Shown here: piece by piece, positions 47,138 through 56,876 of the stretch
Position numbering within the stretch: position 1 is the first letter of the stretch
Layout of the letters: every line of letters starts with the position of its first letter
Source: a bacterium
GTDB taxonomy: Bacteria; Auribacterota; Auribacteria; Auribacterales; Auribacteraceae
NCBI GenBank assembly: GCA_018435605.1
Contig: JAHDNF010000008.1
Coordinates: 251,192 to 315,191 of the forward strand
DNA: 64,000 bases
Direction: 5' to 3'
Notes under the pieces: model-generated
What the model was told of the DNA's origin: nothing
Database searches by the model: none
Seen by the model: only the letters and a program-made list of their open reading frames with translations
Position numbers and translations under genes: made by a program

Positions 47138-48136
47138 ATGATATTAAACTATTCATTATTTCATTTCCTTCGGAAAAATATTGAAAAATTGGTATTTTTC
47201 ACATTTTTGGCTATAAGCGCAGTATTGATCAGCGTAATGATTTTCACTTTACCGTATTTTCAAAATTCGCTTTTCAGTCAGAAGGTAATAAAAAAATCTA
47301 TCGGGGTAAAAATAGAGAAAGAAGAATATCAGGCATATTACGACCTTTTTGCCGAACTTAAACAACCTGTGAATTACACCAAACAATATACACGGGATCC
47401 CTTCTCTCCCGATATGGAACGCAAAGAATGCCCTGCTTGCGCGGAAATGGTATCCGATAAACTAGATATATGCCCGTTTTGCGAACATCAGTTTGACAGC
47501 GACGGCGATGGAATGCCAGATATATGGGAAAAACGTCATAATCTCAATTCATACGATCCCAACGATGCTTATCTTGACAAAGATGGCGATAATTTTACCA
47601 ATTTATCGGAATATCAGCAAGGTACCAATCCCAACGATCCGATGTGTAAACCGGAAGAAAAAAATCCTATCGGCAAATATAAGCTGGTACGTATCTATCA
47701 AAAGACGCTCGATCTTCTTTTCGACGGTTACATGCATTTACCAGACGGAAGCTATAGTTTTGTGATAAACTACGGTTCATCAAGCCATTTCAAAAAGATT
47801 GGCGACAATATAAAAGGGTACACAATTGTCGATTTCGAAAAGAAAATAGTCAAATCCGACAGAGACGGTGTTGAAGTAAATAACGATATCTCTGTGCTTA
47901 CACTTAAAAACGAAGCGGGTGAATCCATTAAGCTACAATATCATCAGGTAACAACTGAAAAAGAACTCTGGGCGCAAATAACTGATCTGGAGATACAAAA
48001 GACTCTTAATTTACGTACCGGCGATTCATTCGGAATATTCTACATAGAAAATATCACCCCCACAGAAGTTAATGTTATGGACGAAGAAAACAACACATAT
48101 CAACTTAAATATATAAGGAGTAGCGAGTCATGGTAA
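47138..48136 (+). CDS. Amuc_1099-like pilus-system protein with zinc ribbon and calcium-type repeats
   Basis: A 332-residue protein with one membrane helix (about 18-40). A CPAC...CPFC zinc ribbon (Cys98, 101, 112, 115) follows, then thrombospondin-type-3-like acidic motifs: DSDGDGMPD (120-128) and DKDGDNFTN (147-155). The C-terminal beta-rich domain (about 175-332) may correspond to a PilP-like secretin-contact domain. By topology the ribbon lies outside the cytoplasm, an unusual place for one. Its stop overlaps the secretin start (ATGGTAATGG). Confidence 0.72.
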   Translation: MILNYSLFHFLRKNIEKLVFFTFLAISAVLISVMIFTLPYFQNSLFSQKVIKKSIGVKIEKEEYQAYYDLFAELKQPVNYTKQYTRDPFSPDMERKECPACAEMVSDKLDICPFCEHQFDSDGDGMPDIWEKRHNLNSYDPNDAYLDKDGDNFTNLSEYQQGTNPNDPMCKPEEKNPIGKYKLVRIYQKTLDLLFDGYMHLPDGSYSFVINYGSSSHFKKIGDNIKGYTIVDFEKKIVKSDRDGVEVNNDISVLTLKNEAGESIKLQYHQVTTEKELWAQITDLEIQKTLNLRTGDSFGIFYIENITPTEVNVMDEENNTYQLKYIRSSESW

Positions 48137-50193
48137 TGGATTATGGAAAGATTCCTATGAAACGATTGATTGAAACCGTGTGCATAGTATTGTTACTAAC
48201 TGTATTTGTAATATCGCTGTTTGCCCAGTCTACTGTACAGGAAACCAGAGACGACATCGATAGTCAGGAGCTTAAAAAAGAAGTCCGGACACTTATGGTG
48301 GAAGGACGTCAATTATACCTTGAAGGAAATTTTGATGAAGCGATAGAAAAATTTCATCAGGTAACCGACCTGAAACCAAATCATCTCGGCGCAAGAATCG
48401 CCATAAAAACAATACTTGATGATATGGACAGATTGGCCGCCCTCGAACGGGAAAATGCTGTAGAAGAGCGTATGCTGGACACCGAAAAAATGCTTCATTT
48501 TCAGCGTCATCATCCGCTAACGGATATGCCTAAAGATGGAAAAGCAGATGTTCAGGAAAGCCAGAAATCTCCAAACCGAATTGAGATCGAAAGAAAACTG
48601 CAAAAAAGAATACCTGAGATAAATTTTACCAACGCGCATTTGCGCGATATAATTCAGTATTTGCATACTGTTGGCGATGTCAATATTATTATGGATGAAA
48701 GTGTTTTCGGTTTCGACGAAACAAAAACAGCTCCCGCCATACCGGAATCCATTGATGTCGAATCAAACCGACAACCTGCAGGGGAAGAATCGGATTATTA
48801 TTCCGATCTGGAAGATGAAATCACCAAAGAAGAACAACAGCAGGTTCCCGCAACACCTGTAAATATGACCGACCGTGTAACCATCTCTCTTCGCGATATA
48901 CCGCTGATTGACGCATTGAAATATATTCTTCGCAGTAAAAAGCTACGTTACAGAATAGACGATTACGCCATCTGGATTTCCCGCGATGTAAGTGCGCCGG
49001 AATTAATAACAAAATCTTATAAACTGCTCGGAGGAAAAGGCGCTATTAACAAATTGACTTTTGAAAAACCTTCGAACCAAGGTCCGTCATCAGGCGCAAA
49101 AGTTGAAGAAATATTGAATATAAAAGACGTAGTACAAGAAATCGTACAATTTCCAGCAGGCAGTAAGATGTATCTGGACGCGCGCACCAATACACTTGTA
49201 GTAACAAATACGAAAGAAAATCACGACATAATCGGGGAACTGATTGAAAAACTATCTGTACCGGCAGTTCAGGTAGAGATAGAAACACGGTTTGTCAGAA
49301 TTTCAAGGTTTGATTCTGAAGAGTTGGGGTTGGAAATGTTTGTAGGCGGTACAGGCAGTGATGTTGGAGACGGCAAGTTTCGTATAAACGCCAATGCTTC
49401 TCACGGGACTTATGGTCAAGACACTACAGCCGCTCTCAAAGGTTTTACTTCCGGATTACGATTTTTGACGGAAACTATAGGAGGAGCTCAAGCGCCGCGC
49501 TCAAATATCTTAGCTATAGGCGGTATTCTCGGTGAAGCGGATATGCGTATGGTGCTACACGCGCTTAACCAGCGTCAGAATGTAGATATTTTGACATGCC
49601 CGAAGGTAACTACATTGAACGGGCATCAGGCAGAAATAAAGTCGGTAAGGGAATTTATTTATCCTCAGGAATTCGAGGTTATTCCACCTGTTATTGAAAA
49701 TAATGCGGTACGCGCACCTGCGGCAGTAGAAGCAAGCAGTTTCACACGCAGGGATATCGGGGTTATTTTAACTGTAACCCCTGATGTAGGCGGAGACCGT
49801 AAGACAATCAATCTGACTCTCGTACCTGAAGTAAGCCGTTTTGTTACATGGCTTGATTACGGAACTGATATCGGATTGGCTGACGGCACAGATACCACCC
49901 ACGCACCGCAACTGCAACCGTTGTTCAGCAGTAACCATGTGGCAACCAGTGTTGTGGTAAATAACGGCGATACAATTGTGCTAGGCGGTACAATAAGTAC
50001 GCAAAGAATCCGTAGAACCGACAAGATTCCGTTTCTAGGCGATATCCCGTTTATAGGCAGAGCGTTTCGCGTTGAAAGCGAAAGAGACGATAAAAACAGT
50101 CTGCTAATTTTTGTTACTGCACGTTTAATTACCCCAAACGGGAATGCACTGGAAGATGAACTGCGCGCCGCACGATTTGACAGAGAAGAATAA
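48130..50193 (+). CDS. type II/IV secretin, first of two (Amuc_1098-like)
   Basis: The 687-residue outer-membrane channel subunit has a signal sequence (about 12-33). A TPR-like unit follows (LMVEGRQLYLEGNFDEAIEK), then a secretin N0/N1 domain (from IPEINFTNAHLRDIIQYL, residue 161), a KH-like N domain (about 300-375) and the secretin beta-barrel domain. The barrel contains VGVILTVTP-like DIGVILTVTPDVGGDRKT and GTISTQRIRRTDKIPFLGDI. AAGGAG lies nine bases before ATG 48130. A homologous secretin follows 27 bases downstream. It probably forms or co-forms the outer-membrane pore of the pilus-like machine. Confidence 0.9.
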   Translation: MVMDYGKIPMKRLIETVCIVLLLTVFVISLFAQSTVQETRDDIDSQELKKEVRTLMVEGRQLYLEGNFDEAIEKFHQVTDLKPNHLGARIAIKTILDDMDRLAALERENAVEERMLDTEKMLHFQRHHPLTDMPKDGKADVQESQKSPNRIEIERKLQKRIPEINFTNAHLRDIIQYLHTVGDVNIIMDESVFGFDETKTAPAIPESIDVESNRQPAGEESDYYSDLEDEITKEEQQQVPATPVNMTDRVTISLRDIPLIDALKYILRSKKLRYRIDDYAIWISRDVSAPELITKSYKLLGGKGAINKLTFEKPSNQGPSSGAKVEEILNIKDVVQEIVQFPAGSKMYLDARTNTLVVTNTKENHDIIGELIEKLSVPAVQVEIETRFVRISRFDSEELGLEMFVGGTGSDVGDGKFRINANASHGTYGQDTTAALKGFTSGLRFLTETIGGAQAPRSNILAIGGILGEADMRMVLHALNQRQNVDILTCPKVTTLNGHQAEIKSVREFIYPQEFEVIPPVIENNAVRAPAAVEASSFTRRDIGVILTVTPDVGGDRKTINLTLVPEVSRFVTWLDYGTDIGLADGTDTTHAPQLQPLFSSNHVATSVVVNNGDTIVLGGTISTQRIRRTDKIPFLGDIPFIGRAFRVESERDDKNSLLIFVTARLITPNGNALEDELRAARFDREE

Positions 50194-50220
50194 CTGAAAT
50201 ATATATAAGGAGATATGATA

Positions 50221-52383
50221 ATGAGATTTTCACAAATGTCCCTGCTGTTTCCGGTAGTCCCTATCGTGATAATAACGACGCTTATTGCCGCCGTACCTGT
50301 GTCAGCACAGGAAAGAGACGAAGCGGTTTCCATTGCCGAACAAGTTGCGGCAAAACGGGTCAACGAACATCATGAAACCCTCAAAAAACTGGAAAAAGCA
50401 GAAAGTCTTTATCAAGAGGAAAAATATCAGGAAGCTATAGATATTCTTTCCGAAATTCTTGACAAAAATCCAGACCATGAAAATGCCAAAGAATTGATGA
50501 ATCGATGTGTATCGAAACAAAAAGCAACTATGGTCGCAGATGTAGTTGCCCGAAAACAACGATCGAAGCAAAATATTATGAAAAATCTCGACAACGAGTT
50601 TATAGAACTCTGGATTAGACCTGATGAGGTAGATAAACAACGGGATAATGCACTCCAACAAATGCTAAAGGCTGTCAAAGAACTTTGGGAGCTGGGACGC
50701 TATAATGAAGCACTTGAGGGATGTGAGGAAATGATAGATACGTATCCTCCAGATGTAACATCACGTGTGAAGATAAACGAAATACTGGAGGATATGCGCC
50801 TTTTTGCCAAAGAAGAATCGGAAGTCGTAAAACGCAAACGTATTCTCGCTGTACGCAAAGCATGGCTTCCCCCAAAATATGACAACGGAAAACAAGAAGA
50901 TCAGGAAGAATACGAAACCGATCCGATCATATCGGTAGACAAACAACAACTTCTGGCAAAAGCAAACAGGGTTATACCCGAAATAAATTTTGCTAACGCT
51001 CACTTACGCGATGTAATTCAATATTTATCCAAGATCAGCGGCGTAAACATTATTTTAGATGAAAGCCATCTTACGGCATCTGCATCGGCTGGAACGGAAG
51101 ATTCTCTGGATAATCGGGTGACAATATCCCTTAAAAATATTCCGTTGATAGAAGCATTGAAATATATTCTCATTTCGAGAAATATGGAATACCGAGTTGA
51201 AGATCACGCAATATGGATTGCTCAGGACGTTAAAGACGTGGAAATGATTACCCGAATATATCAGCTACCAAGCGGTTCGGGAGTCATACATGAAATCAAA
51301 TACGAAGGCAGTACAAAACAAGAAGAGTTCAACAATCATACCACTATAGATACCGGTGGTGATATAACTCAACTTTTGCGCGAAGCAGTGCCGTTTCCGC
51401 CCGGCTCAAAAGTATATCTTGATCCAAGAACCGGCAATTTATTGGTAACAAATACGGTAGCTAATCATTCGTTAATTGAGGAAGTATTAAAAAACATCAG
51501 TAAACCGCCAATACAAATTCAAATCGAAGCAAAATTCATAAAAATAACCGAGACTTCAGCTAACGAACTTGGTCTTGAGTTCTTTCTGACTGAAAACTGG
51601 AATTTTCATCACAATTCAAACGTACTTGCCAATTCATCCGACCCAACCTACGGTCAACAGGCCGGCAGTCCTGCCGGAAGGTACGGATTCACACGAGCGT
51701 TGCGATTCGGAGGCACTAACGGAAATCCATCTGACACAAGTATATTGCGTTTTTCCGGAGTTCTTACGGAACCGCAGTTCAGTGCCATCATCCATGCAAT
51801 CAGTCAAAACGATATGGCTGATATAATTTCTGCGCCTAAACTGACAACCGTCAATGGACAACAAGCTATCATAAAAGATGTCGAAGAATATATTTATCCG
51901 CTGGAATTCACCATAACTCAGGCCACATTTAACGATGAAGGCACTGCAATAACACCGTCAGTTGTGTCGGTAGGCGATTTCCAGACACGTAAAGTCGGTA
52001 TAATTTTAAGCGTTACCCCTAACGCGGGCGCTGACAAGAAAACCATCAATCTTACGGTCATTCCGGAAGTCAGCAATATCGCTACATGGATAAATTTCGG
52101 TACTGACAATGCGCCTATTCGCGTACCGCATTTCGACTCCGAAAACGTTGTTACGACTGTTGTTCTAAACGATGGCGAAACAGTTGTAATGGGCGGACTG
52201 ATGAGAGAAAATACCGACATAATCAAAGATAAAATACCTATTCTTGGCGATATTCCCTACATTGGAAGAACTTTTAGAATGGATCGTGAAGAAAGCACTA
52301 AAACCAATTTGCTTATTTTTGTAACTGCAAAAATTATCGAACCGACCGGTGTAGAACATCGAAATGTTGTTTCAAGAGATTAG
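50221..52383 (+). CDS. type II/IV secretin, second of two (tandem paralogue)
   Basis: A 720-residue paralogue of the preceding gene with the same layout. It has a signal peptide (about 1-29, ending PVSAQ), a longer TPR-like and coiled N-terminal region (about 45-240), N0/N1 from IPEINFANAHLRDVIQYL (residue 252), and the barrel domain with KVGIILSVTPNAGADKKT and GGLMRENTDIIKDKIPILGD. I start at ATG 50221, for which AAGGAG at 50207-50212 is correctly spaced. The ATG at 50215 is too close. The paralogues diverge most in the N-terminal third, which points to different periplasmic partners. Confidence 0.9.
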   Translation: MRFSQMSLLFPVVPIVIITTLIAAVPVSAQERDEAVSIAEQVAAKRVNEHHETLKKLEKAESLYQEEKYQEAIDILSEILDKNPDHENAKELMNRCVSKQKATMVADVVARKQRSKQNIMKNLDNEFIELWIRPDEVDKQRDNALQQMLKAVKELWELGRYNEALEGCEEMIDTYPPDVTSRVKINEILEDMRLFAKEESEVVKRKRILAVRKAWLPPKYDNGKQEDQEEYETDPIISVDKQQLLAKANRVIPEINFANAHLRDVIQYLSKISGVNIILDESHLTASASAGTEDSLDNRVTISLKNIPLIEALKYILISRNMEYRVEDHAIWIAQDVKDVEMITRIYQLPSGSGVIHEIKYEGSTKQEEFNNHTTIDTGGDITQLLREAVPFPPGSKVYLDPRTGNLLVTNTVANHSLIEEVLKNISKPPIQIQIEAKFIKITETSANELGLEFFLTENWNFHHNSNVLANSSDPTYGQQAGSPAGRYGFTRALRFGGTNGNPSDTSILRFSGVLTEPQFSAIIHAISQNDMADIISAPKLTTVNGQQAIIKDVEEYIYPLEFTITQATFNDEGTAITPSVVSVGDFQTRKVGIILSVTPNAGADKKTINLTVIPEVSNIATWINFGTDNAPIRVPHFDSENVVTTVVLNDGETVVMGGLMRENTDIIKDKIPILGDIPYIGRTFRMDREESTKTNLLIFVTAKIIEPTGVEHRNVVSRD

Positions 52384-52486
52384 AAAGGCAACATAGGATT
52401 TATATACCGTACGAAATTTGCACCACATGAAAAAGGTGTATTCAGATTTTTCGAAGATTAAATAAAATATATCATCATTTCGTCAT

Positions 52487-52514
52487 GCACAACCGATAGT
52501 CGTATCGGTTGTGC
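52487..52514. terminator. perfect hairpin after the secretin genes
   Basis: GCACAACCGAT (52487-52497) and ATCGGTTGTGC (52504-52514) form an 11-bp perfect stem with a 6-base loop, 104 bases past the second secretin. There is no T-tract, so it may be an RNA-stabilising or processing hairpin rather than an intrinsic terminator. It covers a GTG at 52511 that could otherwise start the next gene. Confidence 0.5.
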
Positions 52515-52540
52515 GTATAAACCCAACAAAACATTATAAC

Positions 52541-54574
52541 ATGATTACAAAAACAAAAAAGTTCTTATCCGATTTTCGAGTCCGATTAATCGTATCTATT
52601 GCCATACTATGCTACGGTATGCTTGCCGCATATAACCTTCGTATAGGCGTCTGGCAACAAGAGCAACAACGTAACAACAACACGATGATGTTCACTCTAG
52701 AAAGCGCGATGCTTTTCCGGTACGCAAGGCTGTCTATCGAAGAGGGTATTCCTGCCCACGACATTAAAATAGAATACCCTTACGGAGTAAATCCATATAA
52801 AACATTTTCTATTGGCGGGGAAGTGCTCGTTGCGTATATTTACAGTTTAACACAACGCCTTCATAGAATTGCGTTATCTTTGGAACAGTTTCACCGGTAT
52901 GCGATTCCGTTTTATTTTGTGGTAATATCGATGTCAGCCGTTTTTTTTATCGGTTTTATATGTACCGGAAGGCTTTTATTTGCAGTGATCATGGCTCTGT
53001 GGTACGGCGTATGTATACCGTCCGTCATACGCAGTACCGGACAAGAGGTTATGGGCGAGAACTTCGCCTTGCCTGTAATTTTCTGGCATGTTGCAATGTT
53101 TCTTTACGCCCTCAAAAATGGAAAAACACGATTTTTCATCATAAGCGGGATACTGCTGGCTACGGGATGGATGCTTTGGGATATGACACATTTGTATATA
53201 TACGTACTTGTGTTATATATGACATTCAAACGGTTTTCTTTGAAAACGCTCTTAGCTTTAACGCTCCCTCTGGTTTGTGTTTCTACCATAAATCCCTATT
53301 TGCGATACCATCATGCATATAGCTCGATACCAATGATATTGCTTTATCTGAATTGTCTGTCGGAAATTATATGGAAACCTAACAACAACATCACACGCCA
53401 TACCAGGCTTATTAGGGGTTTAATCCTTATTGTCATAACGGTAATAATAGCACGCTTATCAGGTTACGGAACCGATTACAGTCATTTCGGCGATTTACTG
53501 ATTGCAAAACTTCGTTTTTTTAATATCAAACCGCTTAACCCGGGAAAACTATCCTTTGACGCGCGGGTGTTATGGACACCTGCCCTTCATTCTGCAACAA
53601 TCGACCATGCAATGTTATTTTTTTGTTGCATTTTTTTTGTCAGTCTGGTATCTATTTTGATAGTTTTTAAAACTCTAGAAAAAAAATCTGTTTCCGCTAT
53701 TGATCAATATATTTTATATTGTTTCGCATTGTTCTTCATATTATATCTGTTCTTTGTGAGAATACATGTTTACAGCGTTTTTTTCGGTATCCTTATGACG
53801 GTGATGTGGGGGAAGCTAGAAAAAAAACAGTTGCAAATTATCGGTTTTACTATATTATGTATAGTATGTTTGACTGAATATCACCGGACACTTGCACATC
53901 AGCGGTACATGGGGCGAAATGAAGATTATAAATCTCTCGGTTCCCTCATCCAGTGGATACAAGACAATACGAAACCAAGTATACCTGTTCTTGCTTCATT
54001 TACAGTTGCAGGTCCGATTGTCAATTACGCTAATCGGGCTGTAATAGTTCAACCAAAATTTGAAAAGGAACGTACGCGCAGAATTTATAGAGATTATGTG
54101 TACGCTATGTTCGCGCAAACTGAAACACCTCTGTATAACCTTGCGACCGAACATAACGCTGAATACGTAATATATGATAAAGGTACTTCGTGGAGTAAAT
54201 CTATCTATTCACCAGCCTATTTCGTAGCTCTTGATACAACGCAGGAAAAGAAAACACTGGCAAGAAAATTCGAGGGTAACTGCAACACACTGCATAAATT
54301 TTATCCGGTATTTGAAAATGCCAAATACAAGGTTTTTAAAGTAGTAACACAAGAAGAAATCGAACAGGCTCAGGATTGTTTTCAAACAGCTGAACAATAT
54401 GAAGGTTTACTAGAATTTGATACCGCCAGAGAATGGTACGAAAAAGCGGTAAATCTTTATCCGGGTCTATGGCAAGCAAGAATGCGCCTCGGTACGATAC
54501 TCTGGAGACAGGGTGAAAAAGAAGCCGCGAATGCACAATGGCAACACGGCAAGGATTTGCTAAGCGGGGTATGA
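52541..54574 (+). CDS. polytopic GT-C/STT3-like membrane protein with C-terminal TPR
   Basis: A 677-residue protein with about 11-13 membrane helices (about 12-450), a soluble domain and a C-terminal tetratricopeptide unit (about 605-665, EGLLEFDTAREWYEKAVNLY). A first loop with FRYARLSIEEGIPAHDIKIE after helix 1 and the later soluble WIQDNTKPSIPVLASF segment resemble GT-C glycosyltransferases, STT3/AglB included. Such enzymes transfer glycans from polyprenyl carriers to protein or polymer. I take ATG 52541. The GTG at 52511 lies inside a hairpin. The activity is an inference from topology. Confidence 0.65.
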   Translation: MITKTKKFLSDFRVRLIVSIAILCYGMLAAYNLRIGVWQQEQQRNNNTMMFTLESAMLFRYARLSIEEGIPAHDIKIEYPYGVNPYKTFSIGGEVLVAYIYSLTQRLHRIALSLEQFHRYAIPFYFVVISMSAVFFIGFICTGRLLFAVIMALWYGVCIPSVIRSTGQEVMGENFALPVIFWHVAMFLYALKNGKTRFFIISGILLATGWMLWDMTHLYIYVLVLYMTFKRFSLKTLLALTLPLVCVSTINPYLRYHHAYSSIPMILLYLNCLSEIIWKPNNNITRHTRLIRGLILIVITVIIARLSGYGTDYSHFGDLLIAKLRFFNIKPLNPGKLSFDARVLWTPALHSATIDHAMLFFCCIFFVSLVSILIVFKTLEKKSVSAIDQYILYCFALFFILYLFFVRIHVYSVFFGILMTVMWGKLEKKQLQIIGFTILCIVCLTEYHRTLAHQRYMGRNEDYKSLGSLIQWIQDNTKPSIPVLASFTVAGPIVNYANRAVIVQPKFEKERTRRIYRDYVYAMFAQTETPLYNLATEHNAEYVIYDKGTSWSKSIYSPAYFVALDTTQEKKTLARKFEGNCNTLHKFYPVFENAKYKVFKVVTQEEIEQAQDCFQTAEQYEGLLEFDTAREWYEKAVNLYPGLWQARMRLGTILWRQGEKEAANAQWQHGKDLLSGV

Positions 54575-54598
54575 ATCCGTCGGAGTAATACTGAATAT

Positions 54599-55207
54599 AT
54601 GATAGAAAAACCGGTGACACTGGCAATTACAGGCGGTATTGGAAGTGGTAAAAACACTGTAGGCGAGCATTTTACAGAACTCGGAGCTAAAGTTGTCGAC
54701 TCCGATATAATAGTCCATTATCTTTACGATAACGATGAGAAATTACGCAGAGAGTTAATCACCGCATTCGGTCCGTCAGTACTCAGAGAGGACGGCGGTA
54801 TCGACCGTAAAAAGCTGGCGGAACAGGTGTTTACATGCGATAAAAATCTGGAACTATTGAACCGAATTGTTCACCCAAAAGTCAGAGATGAAATAAAAAA
54901 AAGAATAAGTGAAATATCTAAAAACACACATGTAAACTGCATAGTAGTTCTTGTTCCTTTGTTAATAGAAGCAAATATGATAAACGATTTTGATAAAATA
55001 ATATTAGTTACCACTGACGACCATATTCGTATAGATCGCGTAAAGAAACGCAACGGATTGACCGAAAAAGAAATCAAGGCACGCATCTGCGCACAAATGC
55101 CTGATGAAGAAAAAAAACGGTTCGCTCACTTCGTTGTAGACAATAACGGATCGATAGAACAGACAAGAAAACAAATAGAATTTATATATAATAACGTAAT
55201 TCAATAA
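54599..55207 (+). CDS. coaE: dephospho-CoA kinase
   Basis: The 202-residue protein has GGIGSGKNTV at the N-terminus, GAKVVDSDIIVHYLY, and VPLLIEANMINDFD, all typical of CoaE. It phosphorylates dephospho-CoA in the last step of CoA synthesis. The P-loop carries Asn19 where the Mg2+-coordinating Ser/Thr normally sits, with Thr20 next to it. rho follows 50 bases downstream. The start overlaps no gene and lacks a strong ribosome binding site. Confidence 0.92.
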   Translation: MIEKPVTLAITGGIGSGKNTVGEHFTELGAKVVDSDIIVHYLYDNDEKLRRELITAFGPSVLREDGGIDRKKLAEQVFTCDKNLELLNRIVHPKVRDEIKKRISEISKNTHVNCIVVLVPLLIEANMINDFDKIILVTTDDHIRIDRVKKRNGLTEKEIKARICAQMPDEEKKRFAHFVVDNNGSIEQTRKQIEFIYNNVIQ

Positions 55208-55257
55208 AACCACCTTAACCTGCCCACCGGTTGATCGAATGGAGGGGTGCAAAAACA

Positions 55258-56505
55258 ATGGATATTGTAAAACTGCAAAAAATGACTGTAGCGGAACTAA
55301 ACAAAATGCGTAAAAGCCTTGATATTGAAGGAACAGGCACTAAACGCAAACATGAAATCATCTTTGATATATTAAAAGCACAGGCCGAGCAGAACGGATT
55401 GATGTTCGGAGAAGGGGTGCTGGAAATTTTGCCAGACGGTTTTGGATTTCTACGCTCGCCCAACTTCAATTATCTGCCATGCCCTGAGGATATTTATGTA
55501 TCTCCTTCGCAGATTCGAAGATTCGATTTGCAAACAGGAGATACGGTTTCAGGGCAAATCCGTCCTCCCAAAGATAAAGAGCGTTATTTTGCTCTACTTA
55601 AGGTAGAGGCAATAAATTTTCAGGATCCTGAAAGCGCAAAAGATAAAATACTATTTGAAAATCTGACACCGTTGTATCCTGATCAGCGTTTTATGCTGGA
55701 ATACGATCCAAAAGAGTTATCGCCTAGGGTAATGGACTTGATTACGCCAATCGGACGCGGTCAGCGCGGGCTGATCGTAGCTCCGCCCCGTACCGGTAAA
55801 ACTATTCTCCTACAGAAAATAGCAAACAGTATTGCGATCAACACTCCTGAAGCAAAATTGATCGTATTGCTTATTGATGAGCGGCCTGAGGAAGTCACCG
55901 ACATGGAACGTTCCGTCAAAGGCGAGGTAATCAGCTCAACTTTCGACGAACCGCCTGAACGTCATATTCAGGTAGCGGAAATGGTGCTGGAGAAGGCCAA
56001 ACGTCTGGTTGAATACAACGCCGATGTCGTAATCTTATTGGACAGCATTACACGTCTGGCGCGTGCGTATAACACAGTACAACCGCACAGCGGCAAAATT
56101 CTGTCCGGCGGTGTCGATTCAAATGCCCTTCATAAGCCGAAACGATTTTTCGGAGCGGCGCGAAATATAGAAAACGGCGGAAGCCTTACTATCATAGCAA
56201 CCGCCTTAGTCGACACCGGAAGCCGAATGGATGAAGTAATTTTTGAAGAATTCAAAGGTACCGGCAATATGGAACTCCATCTTGACCGCCGTCTGGTTGA
56301 TAAACGTGTATTTCCGGCTATAGACATTGAAAAATCGGGTACGCGAAAAGAAGAATTGCTTTTGCATCCTGACGAACTTCAGAAAATCTGGTTGTTGCGA
56401 AAAGCTCTATCCAATATGAATCCGGTTGAGTCAATGGAATTGATTGTTGAAAAACTCAAAAAGACATCGAGCAACGCGGAATTTTTGATGACTATGAATC
56501 AATAA
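55258..56505 (+). CDS. rho: transcription termination factor Rho
   Basis: The 415-residue protein is a full-length Rho. It has an N-terminal helical lock ([17 protein letters not shown]), a cold-shock RNA-binding domain ([15 protein letters not shown]), then the RecA-type motor with Walker [23 protein letters not shown] and [14 protein letters not shown] start at ATG 55258 with GGAGGGG at 55241-55247. It terminates untranslated transcripts, which matters in a genome where many gene ends lack intrinsic terminators. Confidence 0.98.
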   Translation: MDIVKLQKMTVAELNKMRKSLDIEGTGTKRKHEIIFDILKAQAEQNGLMFGEGVLEILPDGFGFLRSPNFNYLPCPEDIYVSPSQIRRFDLQTGDTVSGQIRPPKDKERYFALLKVEAINFQDPESAKDKILFENLTPLYPDQRFMLEYDPKELSPRVMDLITPIGRGQRGLIVAPPRTGKTILLQKIANSIAINTPEAKLIVLLIDERPEEVTDMERSVKGEVISSTFDEPPERHIQVAEMVLEKAKRLVEYNADVVILLDSITRLARAYNTVQPHSGKILSGGVDSNALHKPKRFFGAARNIENGGSLTIIATALVDTGSRMDEVIFEEFKGTGNMELHLDRRLVDKRVFPAIDIEKSGTRKEELLLHPDELQKIWLLRKALSNMNPVESMELIVEKLKKTSSNAEFLMTMNQ

Positions 56506-56518
56506 AATAAAAAAATAG

Positions 56519-56547
56519 TTGAAAATAATATTTTTTTGTGGTATTGT
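56519..56547 (+). promoter_or_regulatory. promoter of rpmE
   Basis: TTGAAA (56519-56524), a 17-base spacer and TATTGT (56542-56547) lie 64 bases before the rpmE start in an AT-rich gap. Confidence 0.5.
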
Positions 56548-56611
56548 TTCTCAACATTTTTCGTAAAAATCATAAAAACTACTTTATTTTAACAATAAGG
56601 GGATTGAAGCG

Positions 56612-56812
56612 ATGAAAAAAGGGATTCATCCTGCATACGATGAGGCGGTAATTATTTGCGCATGCGGATCTACCGTTAAAACCCGTTCTACCAAAAAGGA
56701 AATCAGAGTGAGTATCTGCTCAAATTGCCATCCTTTTTTTACGGGTAAACAACGCTTTGTCGATTCAGCCGGTCGTTTGGAACGATACAAAAAACGCTAC
56801 GGTATAAAGTAG
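56612..56812 (+). CDS. rpmE: 50S ribosomal protein L31 (zinc-binding form)
   Basis: The 66-residue protein has the L31 pattern. Cys16, Cys18, Cys36 and Cys39 (ICACGS and CSNCHPF) form the zinc site of the C+ type. [20 protein letters not shown] closes the protein. AAGGGG precedes the ATG. It is its own transcription unit, bounded by a promoter upstream and an intrinsic terminator downstream. In other bacteria C+ L31 is replaced by a C- paralogue when zinc is scarce. No such paralogue lies here. Confidence 0.97.
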   Translation: MKKGIHPAYDEAVIICACGSTVKTRSTKKEIRVSICSNCHPFFTGKQRFVDSAGRLERYKKRYGIK

Positions 56813-56830
56813 CTTAATTATATACATTTG

Positions 56831-56872
56831 ATACGGAGATTTCGTTTTAACTATCGGATCTCCGTATTTTTG
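56831..56872 (+). terminator. intrinsic terminator of rpmE
   Basis: ATACGGAGAT (56831-56840) pairs with ATCTCCGTAT (56858-56867) over ten perfect base pairs, and a T run follows (56867-56872). The loop is 17 bases. It closes the rpmE unit just before the prfA promoter. Confidence 0.8.
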
Positions 56873-56876
56873 TATG

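Noticed and set aside
52511-52540. GTG start of the GT-C-like gene
   Set aside because: It lies inside a perfect hairpin and has no ribosome binding site; ATG 52541 is preferred.
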